Below are positions 27,889 through 37,297 of a stretch of 64,000 bases of DNA, one piece after another (position 1 is the first letter of the stretch; every line of letters begins with the position of its first letter). The notes under the pieces were generated by a model. The model was given only the letters and a program-made list of their open reading frames with translations. It made no database searches and was not told the origin of the DNA. Position numbers and translations under genes: made by a program. Source of the stretch: Psychroserpens sp. NJDZ02 (GTDB taxonomy: Bacteria > Bacteroidota > Bacteroidia > Flavobacteriales > Flavobacteriaceae); the NCBI RefSeq assembly GCF_004843725.1, contig NZ_CP039451.1:1548501-1612500 (forward strand), written 5' to 3'.

Positions 27889-27919
27889 AAGGGCATTATA
27901 TTAATAATATAATGCCCTT
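27889..27919. terminator. Bidirectional hairpin terminator between convergent genes
   Basis: Perfect 14-bp arms, AAGGGCATTATATT (27889-27902) and AATATAATGCCCTT (27906-27919), with a 3-base loop. It lies between the stop of the CapK-like gene (27885) and that of the oxidoreductase (27925), serving both strands. Confidence 0.85.
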
Positions 27920-27924
27920 CTTTA

Positions 27925-28893
27925 CTATTTTGAGAAAGGATGCTTAGATAATGCCTTTTTTGCGAATGGATGATAGTCTCCTACTAGTCCCTTTACTTCT
28001 GCATGTCTGATATTATGTACAATCTCGATAGCTTGCCTAGCATCTTCCAAACCATAACCTTTACCATCTAAAATACCTTCGTAAACCCTATTGTGTAAGT
28101 CTGTAAAACCTCCGCTAAACTCTAACTCTTCTCCTTCAATTGTAATAGACCTATAAGTACGTTGTCCTTTGGCTTTAATATCATCAGGCAATACATCCTC
28201 ATTAATTGACAAAAACCATCTTACACGCGCTCTTTCTAACTCTAAATAACCAGCAGCACGATCATGCTCATGTACGTGAACAATGTTTTCTTTTACATCT
28301 CCAAAAATCCAAGATAGCATATCATAAAAATGAACACCTATATTAGTAGCAATACCACCCGATTTTGATTTATCTCCTTTCCAAGAGGTATAATACCAAT
28401 TACCACGAGAAGTTAAATAAGTCAAGTCAACATCAAAAATTTTATCCTTAGGTGCGTTTTCAATTTTTTTCTTTAAATCAATAATCGATTGGTGCACACG
28501 CAACTGTAATATATTATATACTTTCTGACCTGTTTCTTTTTCAACTTTACTTAATGCGTCAATATTCCATGGATTTAAAACTAGTGGTTTCTCACATATA
28601 GCATCCGCCCCATGACGTAAAGCAGTTCTAATATGTGAATCATGCAAATAATTTGGAGTACATATACTAACAAAATCTAAATCAACATTTTTTTCATATT
28701 TCAATTTTTCTAAATGACGATCAAAACGTTCAAATTCCACAAAAAAATCTGCATCTGGAAAATAACTATCCATTATCCCGACACTATCAAATCTGTCGTA
28801 GGCAGCAACTAAGTTATTATTTGTTTCTTTTATAGCTTTTAAATGTCTTGGAGCAATATAGCCAGAGGCTCCTATTAATGCGAAATTTTTCAT
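27925..28893 (-). CDS. Gfo/Idh/MocA family oxidoreductase (WbpB-like)
   Basis: 322 residues. N-terminal NAD-binding fold FALIGASGYIAPRHLKAI and the family signature CEKPLVLNPW near residue 91, then GGIATNIGVHFYDML with the conserved His. WbpB-type enzymes oxidise the C3 hydroxyl of UDP-GlcNAcA so that an aminotransferase can add nitrogen. The gene order here (oxidoreductase, DegT aminotransferase, acetyltransferase, epimerase, dehydrogenase) strongly supports that role. Last gene of the long minus-strand unit that starts at 37282 or earlier. Confidence 0.9.
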   Translation of the reverse strand: MKNFALIGASGYIAPRHLKAIKETNNNLVAAYDRFDSVGIMDSYFPDADFFVEFERFDRHLEKLKYEKNVDLDFVSICTPNYLHDSHIRTALRHGADAICEKPLVLNPWNIDALSKVEKETGQKVYNILQLRVHQSIIDLKKKIENAPKDKIFDVDLTYLTSRGNWYYTSWKGDKSKSGGIATNIGVHFYDMLSWIFGDVKENIVHVHEHDRAAGYLELERARVRWFLSINEDVLPDDIKAKGQRTYRSITIEGEELEFSGGFTDLHNRVYEGILDGKGYGLEDARQAIEIVHNIRHAEVKGLVGDYHPFAKKALSKHPFSK

Positions 28894-28923
28894 GTTTATT
28901 GTTCTTATGTTCTTAATGAATTA

Positions 28924-30018
28924 TTATAGACTGTCTTTAAAATTTTCTACAATGTATTCAATTTCTTTAGTTGTAAGGTAAGGATTCATTGGTAAACTAA
29001 TTATTTCATTAGCCACTCTTTCAGAAAAAGGAAAATCTCCTTTTTTATATCCCAAATAATCAAAACATTGCTGCAAATGTAAAGGTAGAGGATAATGTAT
29101 TGCTGTGGGAATTCCTTTTTCTGTTAATTTTTCTTGTACTTCTTCTCTGTTTTTCAATCTTATTGAGTATTGCGCCCAAACAGACGTTTTGTTAGACGAT
29201 ATAGTTGGTTTAATTATATCATCACCTAATAAATTAGTATACGTTTTAGCTACTCTCTGTCTTTCTAGAATATCTTTGTTATAATATTTTAATTTTACAT
29301 TAAGTATAGCCGCCTGTATAGAGTCGAGCCTTCCTCCCATGCCTATATACTGGTGATAATATCTTTTAGTTTGCCCATGTAATCTTAGACTACTCATTTT
29401 GTTTGCTAACCCAAGATCATTTGTGAAAACAGCTCCTCCATCTCCAAAACAACCTAATGGTTTTGCTGGAAAAAAACTAGTACATCCAATTGTACTTAAG
29501 TTACAACTCTTTTTTGAATTATAAGTAGCTCCAAAACTTTGCGCAGCATCTTCTATTACTGGTAAATTATATTTCTTAGCAATAGCATTAATCGCATCCA
29601 TATCTGCTACTTGACCATATAATGATACAGGCATAATTGCCTTTGTTTTATCCGTAATCTTTTCTTCAATTTTATTCGCGTCAATATTATATGAAGATTC
29701 ATCAATATCTACAAAAACAGGAGTTGCTCCCAAAAAAGCTATAGTCTCTGCCGTTGCAATAAAAGTAAACGGCGTCGTTATTATTTCATCTCCTGGCTTA
29801 ATATTTAAAGCCCTCATTGCTAACAATAATGCATCTGTACCTGATGAACAAGAAATTGCATATTTTGCTCCTGTAAATTTTTTTAGCTTTTCTTCTAAAG
29901 CTTTTACTTTAGGTCCCATTATATATCCAGCAGAAGCTCCAACTTCTAGCATTGCAGCCTCAAATTCTTCTTTATGATCTTTATAGGCTAACTTTAAATT
30001 CGCGAAATCAATTATCAT
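28924..30018 (-). CDS. DegT/DnrJ/EryC1/StrS aminotransferase (WbpE-like)
   Basis: 364 residues. PLP-binding blocks [18 protein letters not shown] (about 55-72), [18 protein letters not shown], and Lys in [20 protein letters not shown], the last being characteristic of 3-aminotransferases of the WbpE/WlbC type. Transfers an amino group from glutamate to the 3-keto intermediate of UDP-GlcNAcA. Overlaps the upstream acetyltransferase gene by 4 bases. Confidence 0.92.
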   Translation of the reverse strand: MIIDFANLKLAYKDHKEEFEAAMLEVGASAGYIMGPKVKALEEKLKKFTGAKYAISCSSGTDALLLAMRALNIKPGDEIITTPFTFIATAETIAFLGATPVFVDIDESSYNIDANKIEEKITDKTKAIMPVSLYGQVADMDAINAIAKKYNLPVIEDAAQSFGATYNSKKSCNLSTIGCTSFFPAKPLGCFGDGGAVFTNDLGLANKMSSLRLHGQTKRYYHQYIGMGGRLDSIQAAILNVKLKYYNKDILERQRVAKTYTNLLGDDIIKPTISSNKTSVWAQYSIRLKNREEVQEKLTEKGIPTAIHYPLPLHLQQCFDYLGYKKGDFPFSERVANEIISLPMNPYLTTKEIEYIVENFKDSL

Positions 30019-30587
30019 TTTATTTTTGTTACTTTATTATTTTCTAATTTATATGTCTGATTACCTTCGGGACAAATTGCCGTACCTTTATTACTAAATT
30101 GTAATTTATGACCATATTCACTCATCCAACCAATTTGCTTTGCTGGGTTACCAACGACTAGCGCGTAGTCAGCGACCTCTTTAGTTACAACAGTACCAGC
30201 ACCGATAAACGCAAATCTACCTATATTATTGCCACAAACTATTGTTGCATTAGCACCTATGGAAGCTCCCGTTTTAACAGTTGTTTTTAAATATTGGTCT
30301 TTTCGGTTTACAGCACTTCTTGGGTTAATTACATTTGTAAAAACCATGGAAGGTCCTAAAAAAACATCATCCTCACATATAACTCCTGTGTAAATTGAAA
30401 CGTTGTTCTGAACTTTTACATTATGTCCTAATATCACCTCTGGAGAAACTACAACATTTTGTCCTAAATTACAATTTTTTCCAATTTTACAATTTGGCAT
30501 TATATGAGAAAAATGCCATATTTTTGTTCCTTCTTCTATTTGACAGCCTTCATCAATTATAGCTGTTTGATGTGCAAAATATTTCAT
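30015..30587 (-). CDS. Left-handed beta-helix N-acetyltransferase (WbpD-like)
   Basis: 190 residues made of hexapeptide repeats ([57 protein letters not shown]) and ending [18 protein letters not shown]. This is the WbpD/WlbB pattern: acetyl-CoA-dependent N-acetylation of the 3-amino group, giving a 2,3-diacetamido-uronic acid nucleotide. The gene is embedded between the cognate aminotransferase and an epimerase. Confidence 0.92.
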   Translation of the reverse strand: MKYFAHQTAIIDEGCQIEEGTKIWHFSHIMPNCKIGKNCNLGQNVVVSPEVILGHNVKVQNNVSIYTGVICEDDVFLGPSMVFTNVINPRSAVNRKDQYLKTTVKTGASIGANATIVCGNNIGRFAFIGAGTVVTKEVADYALVVGNPAKQIGWMSEYGHKLQFSNKGTAICPEGNQTYKLENNKVTKIK

Positions 30588-31556
30588 TTAATTAAAAAAA
30601 GATTTTATAGTTAATTTTATACCTTCATCAAAAGTAATTGTGGGATTATATCCCAATAGCATTTTAGCTCTATCTATACTAGCTAAAGAATGCCTTATAT
30701 CTCCAACTCTTTCTGGCCCATATATAGTTTTTATCATTGTCGTGTTAATCCCCTTCTCTTTTATTTCACTTTTTATTACTTCTATTAATTGATTGAGATT
30801 TGTACCTCGTCCACAAGCAATATTGTAAACTTTATTTAACGATTCCAAATTTGTTGTAGTTGCTGCTAGTTGATTTGCTTGAACAACATTATCAATGTAT
30901 GTAAAATCTCTTGAGTGTAATCCATCACCGTTGACTATTGGAGAATGTCCTTCCTTAATTAAATTAATGAACTTAGGAATGACCGCAGCATAATCACCAT
31001 TAGGGTCCTGCTTTGGTCCAAAGACATTAAAATATCTAAGCCCTACTGTTTCAATATTATATGTTTTTGCAAATATTTTCGCATACAATTCATTAACTAA
31101 CTTGGTTACAGCATAAGGAGATAACGGATCACCAGTATTGTCTTCTACCTTTGGTAATTCTATATTATCGCCGTAAGTGGAAGAACTGGCAGCATATACC
31201 ACCCTTTTAACCTTGTTAGTTACTGCCGACCATAAAATATTAACAAAACCTAAAACATTAACTTCACTGCTTGCAACTGGGTTTTTTATGGATCTAGGAA
31301 CGGATCCTAATGCAGCCTGATGCAATATAAAATCAACATCCTTAGAAGCCAAAACACAAGTTTCTAAATCTCTTATATCTCCTTTTATAAATTTAAAATT
31401 TGGGTTTGCTAAATTATCTTTTATATTTCTTTTATGCCCCGTCGAAAGATTATCTAAACAAATAACTATATTATTGTTTTTCAAAAGCTGGTCTACAAGG
31501 TTAGAACCGATAAAACCAGCACCTCCTGTAACTAAAACTTTTTTATTGATAATCAT
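30588..31556 (-). CDS. UDP-N-acetylglucosamine 4-epimerase-like SDR (WbpP/TviC type)
   Basis: 322 residues. [19 protein letters not shown] (NAD site), YAASSSTYGDN, catalytic YxxxK in SPYAVTKLVNELYA, and the C-terminal GPERVGDIRHSLASIDRAK block seen in WbpP/TviC enzymes. It epimerises C4 of UDP-GlcNAc or its uronic acid. With the WbpA/TviB-like dehydrogenase encoded next to it, a galacto-configured amino uronic acid is possible. Starts directly at the end of the upstream spacer; the downstream acetyltransferase gene begins immediately. Confidence 0.88.
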   Translation of the reverse strand: MIINKKVLVTGGAGFIGSNLVDQLLKNNNIVICLDNLSTGHKRNIKDNLANPNFKFIKGDIRDLETCVLASKDVDFILHQAALGSVPRSIKNPVASSEVNVLGFVNILWSAVTNKVKRVVYAASSSTYGDNIELPKVEDNTGDPLSPYAVTKLVNELYAKIFAKTYNIETVGLRYFNVFGPKQDPNGDYAAVIPKFINLIKEGHSPIVNGDGLHSRDFTYIDNVVQANQLAATTTNLESLNKVYNIACGRGTNLNQLIEVIKSEIKEKGINTTMIKTIYGPERVGDIRHSLASIDRAKMLLGYNPTITFDEGIKLTIKSFFN

Positions 31557-31631
31557 AGTTATTATTATAATTGAATCCTAATATTGCTATCAGAGAAATT
31601 AATATTAAAAGTACAGCCCCTAATTTAAGCT

Positions 31632-32900
31632 TTATAGTCGTTTATCAATTTGCGTTGTGTCCAATGTCCCTTTTACATCGTAAACAATACCTTTTGTTGA
31701 CTTCATATCACTTAAATTTAATTCTAAAAATTTATCATGAGCTACGACATGTATAATAGCATCATACTTACCACTTAAATCATTTATTATATCTATACTA
31801 TACTCCTCTTTTACTTCCTTTGAGTCCGCCCATGGATCATAAACGTCAACGTCCATTTTAAAATCCATTAACGAATGATATACATCTATGGCTTTTGTGT
31901 TTCTTATGTCTGGACAATTCTCTTTAAATGTAATCCCCAACATTAAAACTTTTGCTTTTCTAATAGTAATGTCATTAGTTACCATCAGTTTTAAAACTTC
32001 AGTTGCAACATATTCTCCCATACTATCATTTACTCTTCTACCCGCAAGTATAATTTCTGGGTGATAACCTACTTCTTGCGCTTTTTGTGCTAAATAAAAA
32101 GGATCGACTCCAATACAATGCCCTCCAACAAGTCCTGGTTTAAACTTTAAAAAATTCCATTTTGTACCTGCAGCATCTAATACAGCATGTGTATCGATGT
32201 TTAACTTATTAAATATTTTAGCTAATTCATTTACAAAAGCAATATTAATATCTCTTTGAGCATTTTCTATAACTTTTGCCGCTTCAGCAACCTTAATTGT
32301 TGGAGCTAAATGCGTACCTGCTGTAATAATTGAAGCATATAAATTATTAACTTTTTGACCTATGTCAGGAGTGGATCCTGAAGTCACTTTTAAAATATTT
32401 GCTACCGTATGCTGTTTATCACCTGGATTAATACGTTCTGGCGAGTAACCACAAAAGAAATCTACATTAAATTTTAATCCACTTTCCCCTTCCAGAACAG
32501 GAACGCAAACATCTTCTGTGACTCCAGGATAGACTGTTGATTCATAAATAACAATATCTCCTTTTTTTAATAATTTCCCAATAGTTTCAGAAGATTTTAT
32601 TAAAGGTATTAATATTGGCCGATTATTTATATCTACAGGAGTTGGTACTGTAACTATATATATATTACAATCAGAGATGGACTCTGCATTTGTTGACAGT
32701 TCTAAACCAACATCTCCTTGTTTTAAAACAGCTTTTAAATTATCGTCTGAAACTTCCAGAGTAGCATCGTGTCCGCCATTTAAAGCATCTACTCTTGACT
32801 GATTAATATCAAAACCTACTACCTTGTATTTTTTAGCGAATTCTACAGCTAAAGGTAGCCCTACATATCCTAGACCGATTATTGCAATTTTATTATTCAT
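31632..32900 (-). CDS. Nucleotide-sugar 6-dehydrogenase (WbpA/TviB type)
   Basis: 422 residues. NAD motif IAIIGLGYVGLPLAVEFA, IYESTVYPGVTED, CGYSPERINPGD, catalytic Cys in GLVGGHCIGVDPFYLA (about residues 255-270), and C-terminal GITFKENCPDIRNTKAIDVY. These features place it with UDP-GlcNAc (or GalNAc) dehydrogenases rather than with UDP-glucose dehydrogenase; compare the ugd at 7524, which has GGSCFPKD. It supplies the uronic acid for the WbpB/E/D-like enzymes encoded downstream. Confidence 0.92.
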   Translation of the reverse strand: MNNKIAIIGLGYVGLPLAVEFAKKYKVVGFDINQSRVDALNGGHDATLEVSDDNLKAVLKQGDVGLELSTNAESISDCNIYIVTVPTPVDINNRPILIPLIKSSETIGKLLKKGDIVIYESTVYPGVTEDVCVPVLEGESGLKFNVDFFCGYSPERINPGDKQHTVANILKVTSGSTPDIGQKVNNLYASIITAGTHLAPTIKVAEAAKVIENAQRDINIAFVNELAKIFNKLNIDTHAVLDAAGTKWNFLKFKPGLVGGHCIGVDPFYLAQKAQEVGYHPEIILAGRRVNDSMGEYVATEVLKLMVTNDITIRKAKVLMLGITFKENCPDIRNTKAIDVYHSLMDFKMDVDVYDPWADSKEVKEEYSIDIINDLSGKYDAIIHVVAHDKFLELNLSDMKSTKGIVYDVKGTLDTTQIDKRL

Positions 32901-32905
32901 TTTTT

Positions 32906-33757
32906 CTATAAATTATTTAAACAACGCTTTAAACTATCTCTCCAATAAGGAACAGTTATAGCTAAATTATTTGTGATTTTTTCTTTATTTAATACACTAA
33001 AAGTTGGTCTCTTAGCTGGTGTTGGATAACTAGTTGTTGGTATTGGCTCAACCTTAGTACTAATATTTTTTATATCAAATATAGCTTTAGTAAAATCATA
33101 CCAACTAGCAACCCCTTGATTACTATAGTGATAACAACCATAGTTTTTAGTATCCGAATTAATTGTTTCTAATAATACTCGGGCCAAATCAACAGCATAA
33201 GTTGGAGTGCCTATTTGATCTGAGATAATGGTTAATCTATCCTTAACTTTTCCAAACTTAAGCATGGTTTTTACAAAATTATTTTCAAATTCTGAATACA
33301 ACCAAGAGGTTCTAAATATATAATAATTAGAAAGTCTATTACTAATTATTACCTCTCCCTCCAGTTTGGTTTTGCCATATACTGAGAGCGGATTAGTTAC
33401 ATCTTTTTCAGTGTAAGGTAAATTACTTAATCCGTCGAAAACAAAATCTGTCGAAATATGTAATAATGTTACGCCATAAGTTTTACAAGCTAAGGCTAAA
33501 TTTTGAACACCTAGTACATTAATTTTATTTGCAAGCTCAATATTTTCCTCTGCTTTATCTACCGCTGTATAAGCTGCACAATTTATGCAATACTTTATTT
33601 TATTTTGTTTAAAAAAGTCATCTACTAGAGCATTAGAGGTTATATCTAATTCCTTTGATCCTAAAAAAATAAACTCAAAGTTATTATAGTCATTAATTAA
33701 AGACTGAATACACTGTCCTAATTGCCCTTTTCCTCCCGCTATTAATACTTTCTTCAT
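32906..33757 (-). CDS. rfbD: dTDP-4-dehydrorhamnose reductase
   Basis: 283 residues. NADPH site VLIAGGKGQLGQCIQ, INCAAYTAVDKAEE, STDFVFDG, catalytic YxxxK in PLSVYGKTKLEGE and FRTSWLYSE. Final step to dTDP-L-rhamnose. It completes an rmlABCD block with rfbC, rfbA and rfbB directly upstream, spaced by 1-3 bases or overlapping. Confidence 0.93.
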   Translation of the reverse strand: MKKVLIAGGKGQLGQCIQSLINDYNNFEFIFLGSKELDITSNALVDDFFKQNKIKYCINCAAYTAVDKAEENIELANKINVLGVQNLALACKTYGVTLLHISTDFVFDGLSNLPYTEKDVTNPLSVYGKTKLEGEVIISNRLSNYYIFRTSWLYSEFENNFVKTMLKFGKVKDRLTIISDQIGTPTYAVDLARVLLETINSDTKNYGCYHYSNQGVASWYDFTKAIFDIKNISTKVEPIPTTSYPTPAKRPTFSVLNKEKITNNLAITVPYWRDSLKRCLNNL

Positions 33758-33759
33758 TA

Positions 33760-34299
33760 CTAAATATTACTAACTGTTGGTAGTACCTTATCCTTCTCCG
33801 ATATCAAAAGTACACTATCATCTAATAACCAATCAATATTAAGTTTAGGATCATTATAAATCACACCTAATTCAGCTTCTTTTTGATACCAATTATCACA
33901 TTTATAATTAAAAACAGCGGTTTCACTTAAAACAACAAAACCATGTAAAAATCCTCTAGGTATAAATAACTGCTTTTTATTTTCAGATGATAATTTCACT
34001 GACACGTGCTGTAAATAAGTAGCGGAGTCTGGTCTAAAATCAACAGCCACATCTAACACCTCACCTTGTGTCACTCTTACTAATTTAGCTTGAGAATATT
34101 CCCCTCTCTGATTATGTAGACCTCTAAGTACTCCTTTACTTGAATACGACTCATTATCTTGAATAAAAGTTATATTTTGATTTATAAGCTTATCAAATAT
34201 ATGTTTATTATAACTTTCAAAAAAATAACCTCTAGAGTCACCAAATACGGTTGGCTCTAAGACAAAACACCCTTTTAATTTAGTCTCTATTGCTTGCAT
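33760..34299 (-). CDS. rfbC: dTDP-4-dehydrorhamnose 3,5-epimerase
   Basis: 179 residues, the usual length. Cupin-type core with FGDSRGYFFESYNK, NESYSSKGVLRGLHNQ (catalytic His), VTQGEVLDVAVDFR, LFIPRGFLHGFVVLSE and FNYKCDNWYQKE. Epimerises C3 and C5 of dTDP-4-keto-6-deoxyglucose. It lies between rfbD and rfbA in the same operon. Confidence 0.95.
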   Translation of the reverse strand: MQAIETKLKGCFVLEPTVFGDSRGYFFESYNKHIFDKLINQNITFIQDNESYSSKGVLRGLHNQRGEYSQAKLVRVTQGEVLDVAVDFRPDSATYLQHVSVKLSSENKKQLFIPRGFLHGFVVLSETAVFNYKCDNWYQKEAELGVIYNDPKLNIDWLLDDSVLLISEKDKVLPTVSNI

Positions 34300-34300
34300 A

Positions 34301-35167
34301 TTATTCTTGATTTACTAAACTAATTAAATGCTCGCCATAGCCACTTTTAAGCAAAGGTGTTGCTAGATTTATTAACTGTTGTTTAGAAATAAAACCACTA
34401 CTATAAGCAGCTTCTTCAATGGCTCCTATTTTCAACCCTTGACGCTCTTCAATAACCTGTACAAATTGAGACGCTTGCATTAGAGAATTAAACGTACCGG
34501 TATCTAACCAAGCAGTCCCTTTATCCAAAATTGAAACCTGCAGTTTACCTTGTCTTAAGTATTCTTTATTGACATCTGTTATCTCTAACTCGCCTCTATG
34601 ACTTGGCTTTATATTTTTGGCTATTTGGACGACACTATTATCATAGAAATAAATACCTGGTACAGCATAGTTCGATTTTGGCTTTTCTGGTTTTTCTTCG
34701 ATTGATAAAGCAGTTCCATTATCATCAAAATTTACTACTCCGTAACGCTCTGGATCTGTAACATGATACGCATAGACAATACCTCCATCTGGATCATTAT
34801 TCGCTTTTAAAAGCTCTGCTAGCCCCGTTCCATAAAATATATTATCTCCTAAAATTAAAGCTACTTTATCCTTTCCTATAAAATCAGCTCCAATTACAAA
34901 AGCCTCTGCTAATCCATTAGGAGCTTCCTGTATAGCATATTGAAACTCGCATCCTAATTGACTTCCATCTCCTAATAATTGTTTAAACAAAGGTAAATGA
35001 TCAGGAGTCGAAATGATTAGTATGTCTCTAATACCCGCATTCATTAATGTGGACAAAGGATAATAAATCATTGGTTTATCATAAATAGGCATCAGCTGCT
35101 TGCTTAACACTTTTGTTAAGGGGTGCAATCTAGTACCTGATCCGCCAGCGAGTATGATGCCTTTCAT
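34301..35167 (-). CDS. rfbA: Glucose-1-phosphate thymidylyltransferase
   Basis: 288 residues. Nucleotidyltransferase signature [50 protein letters not shown] (metal Asp), [20 protein letters not shown] and [14 protein letters not shown]. Makes dTDP-glucose from Glc-1-P and dTTP. Overlaps the end of rfbB by 1 base. Confidence 0.96.
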   Translation of the reverse strand: MKGIILAGGSGTRLHPLTKVLSKQLMPIYDKPMIYYPLSTLMNAGIRDILIISTPDHLPLFKQLLGDGSQLGCEFQYAIQEAPNGLAEAFVIGADFIGKDKVALILGDNIFYGTGLAELLKANNDPDGGIVYAYHVTDPERYGVVNFDDNGTALSIEEKPEKPKSNYAVPGIYFYDNSVVQIAKNIKPSHRGELEITDVNKEYLRQGKLQVSILDKGTAWLDTGTFNSLMQASQFVQVIEERQGLKIGAIEEAAYSSGFISKQQLINLATPLLKSGYGEHLISLVNQE

Positions 35168-36186
35168 TATTTATTATATTTTTTTAAGTACCAATTTATC
35201 GTTTTTCGTATACCTGATTCAAAATTTTCATCAGCCTTCCAACCTAATTCCTTTTCTATTTTAGTTGCGTCAATAGCATATCTAAAATCATGTCCTGGTC
35301 TATCCTTAACAAATGTAATTTGCTCCTTGTACGATTTTTTAGATGGTTGTAATTCATCTAGAATTGAACAAATTACATCTACAATATAAAGGTTATTACG
35401 TTCGTTTCTACCACCAATATTATACGTTTCTCCTGATTTACCTAATTTATAAGCCAGATCAATCCCTTTACAATGATCTAAAACATATAACCAATCTCTA
35501 ATATTCTTTCCATCACCATAAATTGGTATTTCTTCACCATTAATAGCTTTTCTAATAATAGTTGGAATTAACTTTTCATTATGTTGTTTTGGTCCATAAT
35601 TATTGGAACAGTTAGTGGTGACGACATTCATTCCATAAGTATGAAAATAGCTTCTTACAACAAAGTCCGATGCTGCTTTTGAAGCACTATATGGACTGTT
35701 TGGAGCATAATGCGTATCTTCAGTAAATAATCCTTTTTCTCCTAATGTACCGTACACTTCATCTGTTGAAATATGATGGAATCTATTGTTTTCTTTTCCT
35801 TCCACATATTGAAAAGGTGCAGGCATCCAATGCGTCTTAGCAACATCAATAAGATTGAATGTACCCGTAATATTAGTATTTATAAAAGCTCCAGGATTAG
35901 TTATTGAATTATCAACGTGAGACTCCGCAGCGAAATGAATCACCCCATCAAATTGATATTTCTCAAACAGTTGTTCAATTAATTTTCTATCACAAATATC
36001 CCCTTTAATAAAAGTATAATTTGAATTATCCGATATTTCTGTTAAATTAGATAACTCTCCAGCATATGTTAAGTTATCTAAGTTTATTAAATGTACATCC
36101 GGATTACTTTTTAAAAAATAAGGTACAAAATTAGATCCTATAAATCCAGCTCCTCCCGTCACAAGTATTGTTTCACCCCTCATCAT
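35167..36186 (-). CDS. rfbB: dTDP-glucose 4,6-dehydratase
   Basis: 339 residues. NAD motif [33 protein letters not shown], catalytic [10 protein letters not shown] (Asp-Glu pair) and YxxxK in [12 protein letters not shown], then [18 protein letters not shown] and RDWLYVLDH. Two ATG codons stand in tandem at the start; the second may be the one used. First enzyme of the rhamnose branch after RfbA, in one operon. Confidence 0.95.
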   Translation of the reverse strand: MMRGETILVTGGAGFIGSNFVPYFLKSNPDVHLINLDNLTYAGELSNLTEISDNSNYTFIKGDICDRKLIEQLFEKYQFDGVIHFAAESHVDNSITNPGAFINTNITGTFNLIDVAKTHWMPAPFQYVEGKENNRFHHISTDEVYGTLGEKGLFTEDTHYAPNSPYSASKAASDFVVRSYFHTYGMNVVTTNCSNNYGPKQHNEKLIPTIIRKAINGEEIPIYGDGKNIRDWLYVLDHCKGIDLAYKLGKSGETYNIGGRNERNNLYIVDVICSILDELQPSKKSYKEQITFVKDRPGHDFRYAIDATKIEKELGWKADENFESGIRKTINWYLKKYNK

Positions 36187-36202
36187 TATTTCAACTATTT
36201 TA

Positions 36203-37282
36203 CTATTGATTTTGTTTTTTCAAAAAACGATTTAAATTAACCATCATTATTGTAATAAATATTAAAATAAACGCCGCGATTGGAAAAGTATATTTTTTGT
36301 AATCCGTCCATTCTGAGATATTATATCCAGAACGTGGAAAATCAGAAACCACATCAATAATGTTTTGATTTAAAACAAATTCGTTTTCTAGTTCTGTTTT
36401 TTCAATTGATAACTCATACAACAACGTTGTAATTTTAGATTCATCCACCAGTAAGGCATTAGGTTGAGCATTACCCATATACAAATTAGTTCCATTACCA
36501 CCTGTATTACTAACCGACTTATCAGACTCTTTTATACGAATGGCTAAATAACTATTTTTTAAAGAATCTAAAACCTTTATTTGGCTACTAATATCCTTAA
36601 TTCTTCCTTTTATATTGACTAAATTAATCTGTTTTAAAGAATCTAAATACGGATTTTTTCTTAAAAATGTAATAAAATTAGTCTTTAAGCTATTATACAC
36701 ATTTTTATCTGTAGCCAACACCCCTATTTTATGACTTTTAAAATTATACTTACTAAGGTCATCCACATATGCTTTATATGTCAATTGTGTTAATGCCAGA
36801 GAGTCTAAACCTTCTTTATACTCAAGGTACATCTGCATCTGGATATTTGGATCAATATCAGGTTCAATAAAAAAGCCTTTAATGTGACTTGCATCCTCTT
36901 CACTTATTTTTAGTTGCTTGGCAATCTCTTTGCTGTCTTTATCAATTGCTGCGAGTTGACTTAAATTTCGTATATTTTCATAGACCTGCCGAGTAGAATT
37001 AAAATTGGTATTAATATACATATTAGCGCCATACTTTTTCTCTGTTTTTTTATCTAAAACGTATCCTAAGACAAAACTTAACACCAACCCTATAGCGTAC
37101 CATTTTGCAGACTTAAACAAATGCAATAAAATAGCTATTATTAGTTTATAAATAACTTTTGCAATACTCTCGAAAAAGGAATACACTTTACCAAAAGCAT
37201 TCCCAATTAGGTTAAAAAAGACTAATAAATCGACCTCTTCTGATTTATTATCGTTATTTTTTTTAGGTAATTCTTGACTCAT
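36203..37282 (-). CDS. Wzz-like chain-length/export membrane protein
   Basis: 359 residues with two membrane segments: about 60-76 (KWYAIGLVLSFVLGYVL) and near the C-terminus (FPIAAFILIFITIMMVNL). Between them lies a long, mostly helical periplasmic region. This arrangement matches Wzz chain-length regulators. The N-terminus is charged and no kinase domain is present. It lies upstream of rfbB with a 16-base gap and heads the polysaccharide genes. The assignment rests on topology and context; sequence motifs are weak. Confidence 0.65.
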   Translation of the reverse strand: MSQELPKKNNDNKSEEVDLLVFFNLIGNAFGKVYSFFESIAKVIYKLIIAILLHLFKSAKWYAIGLVLSFVLGYVLDKKTEKKYGANMYINTNFNSTRQVYENIRNLSQLAAIDKDSKEIAKQLKISEEDASHIKGFFIEPDIDPNIQMQMYLEYKEGLDSLALTQLTYKAYVDDLSKYNFKSHKIGVLATDKNVYNSLKTNFITFLRKNPYLDSLKQINLVNIKGRIKDISSQIKVLDSLKNSYLAIRIKESDKSVSNTGGNGTNLYMGNAQPNALLVDESKITTLLYELSIEKTELENEFVLNQNIIDVVSDFPRSGYNISEWTDYKKYTFPIAAFILIFITIMMVNLNRFLKKQNQ

Positions 37283-37297
37283 TATTTAATCTAATTA

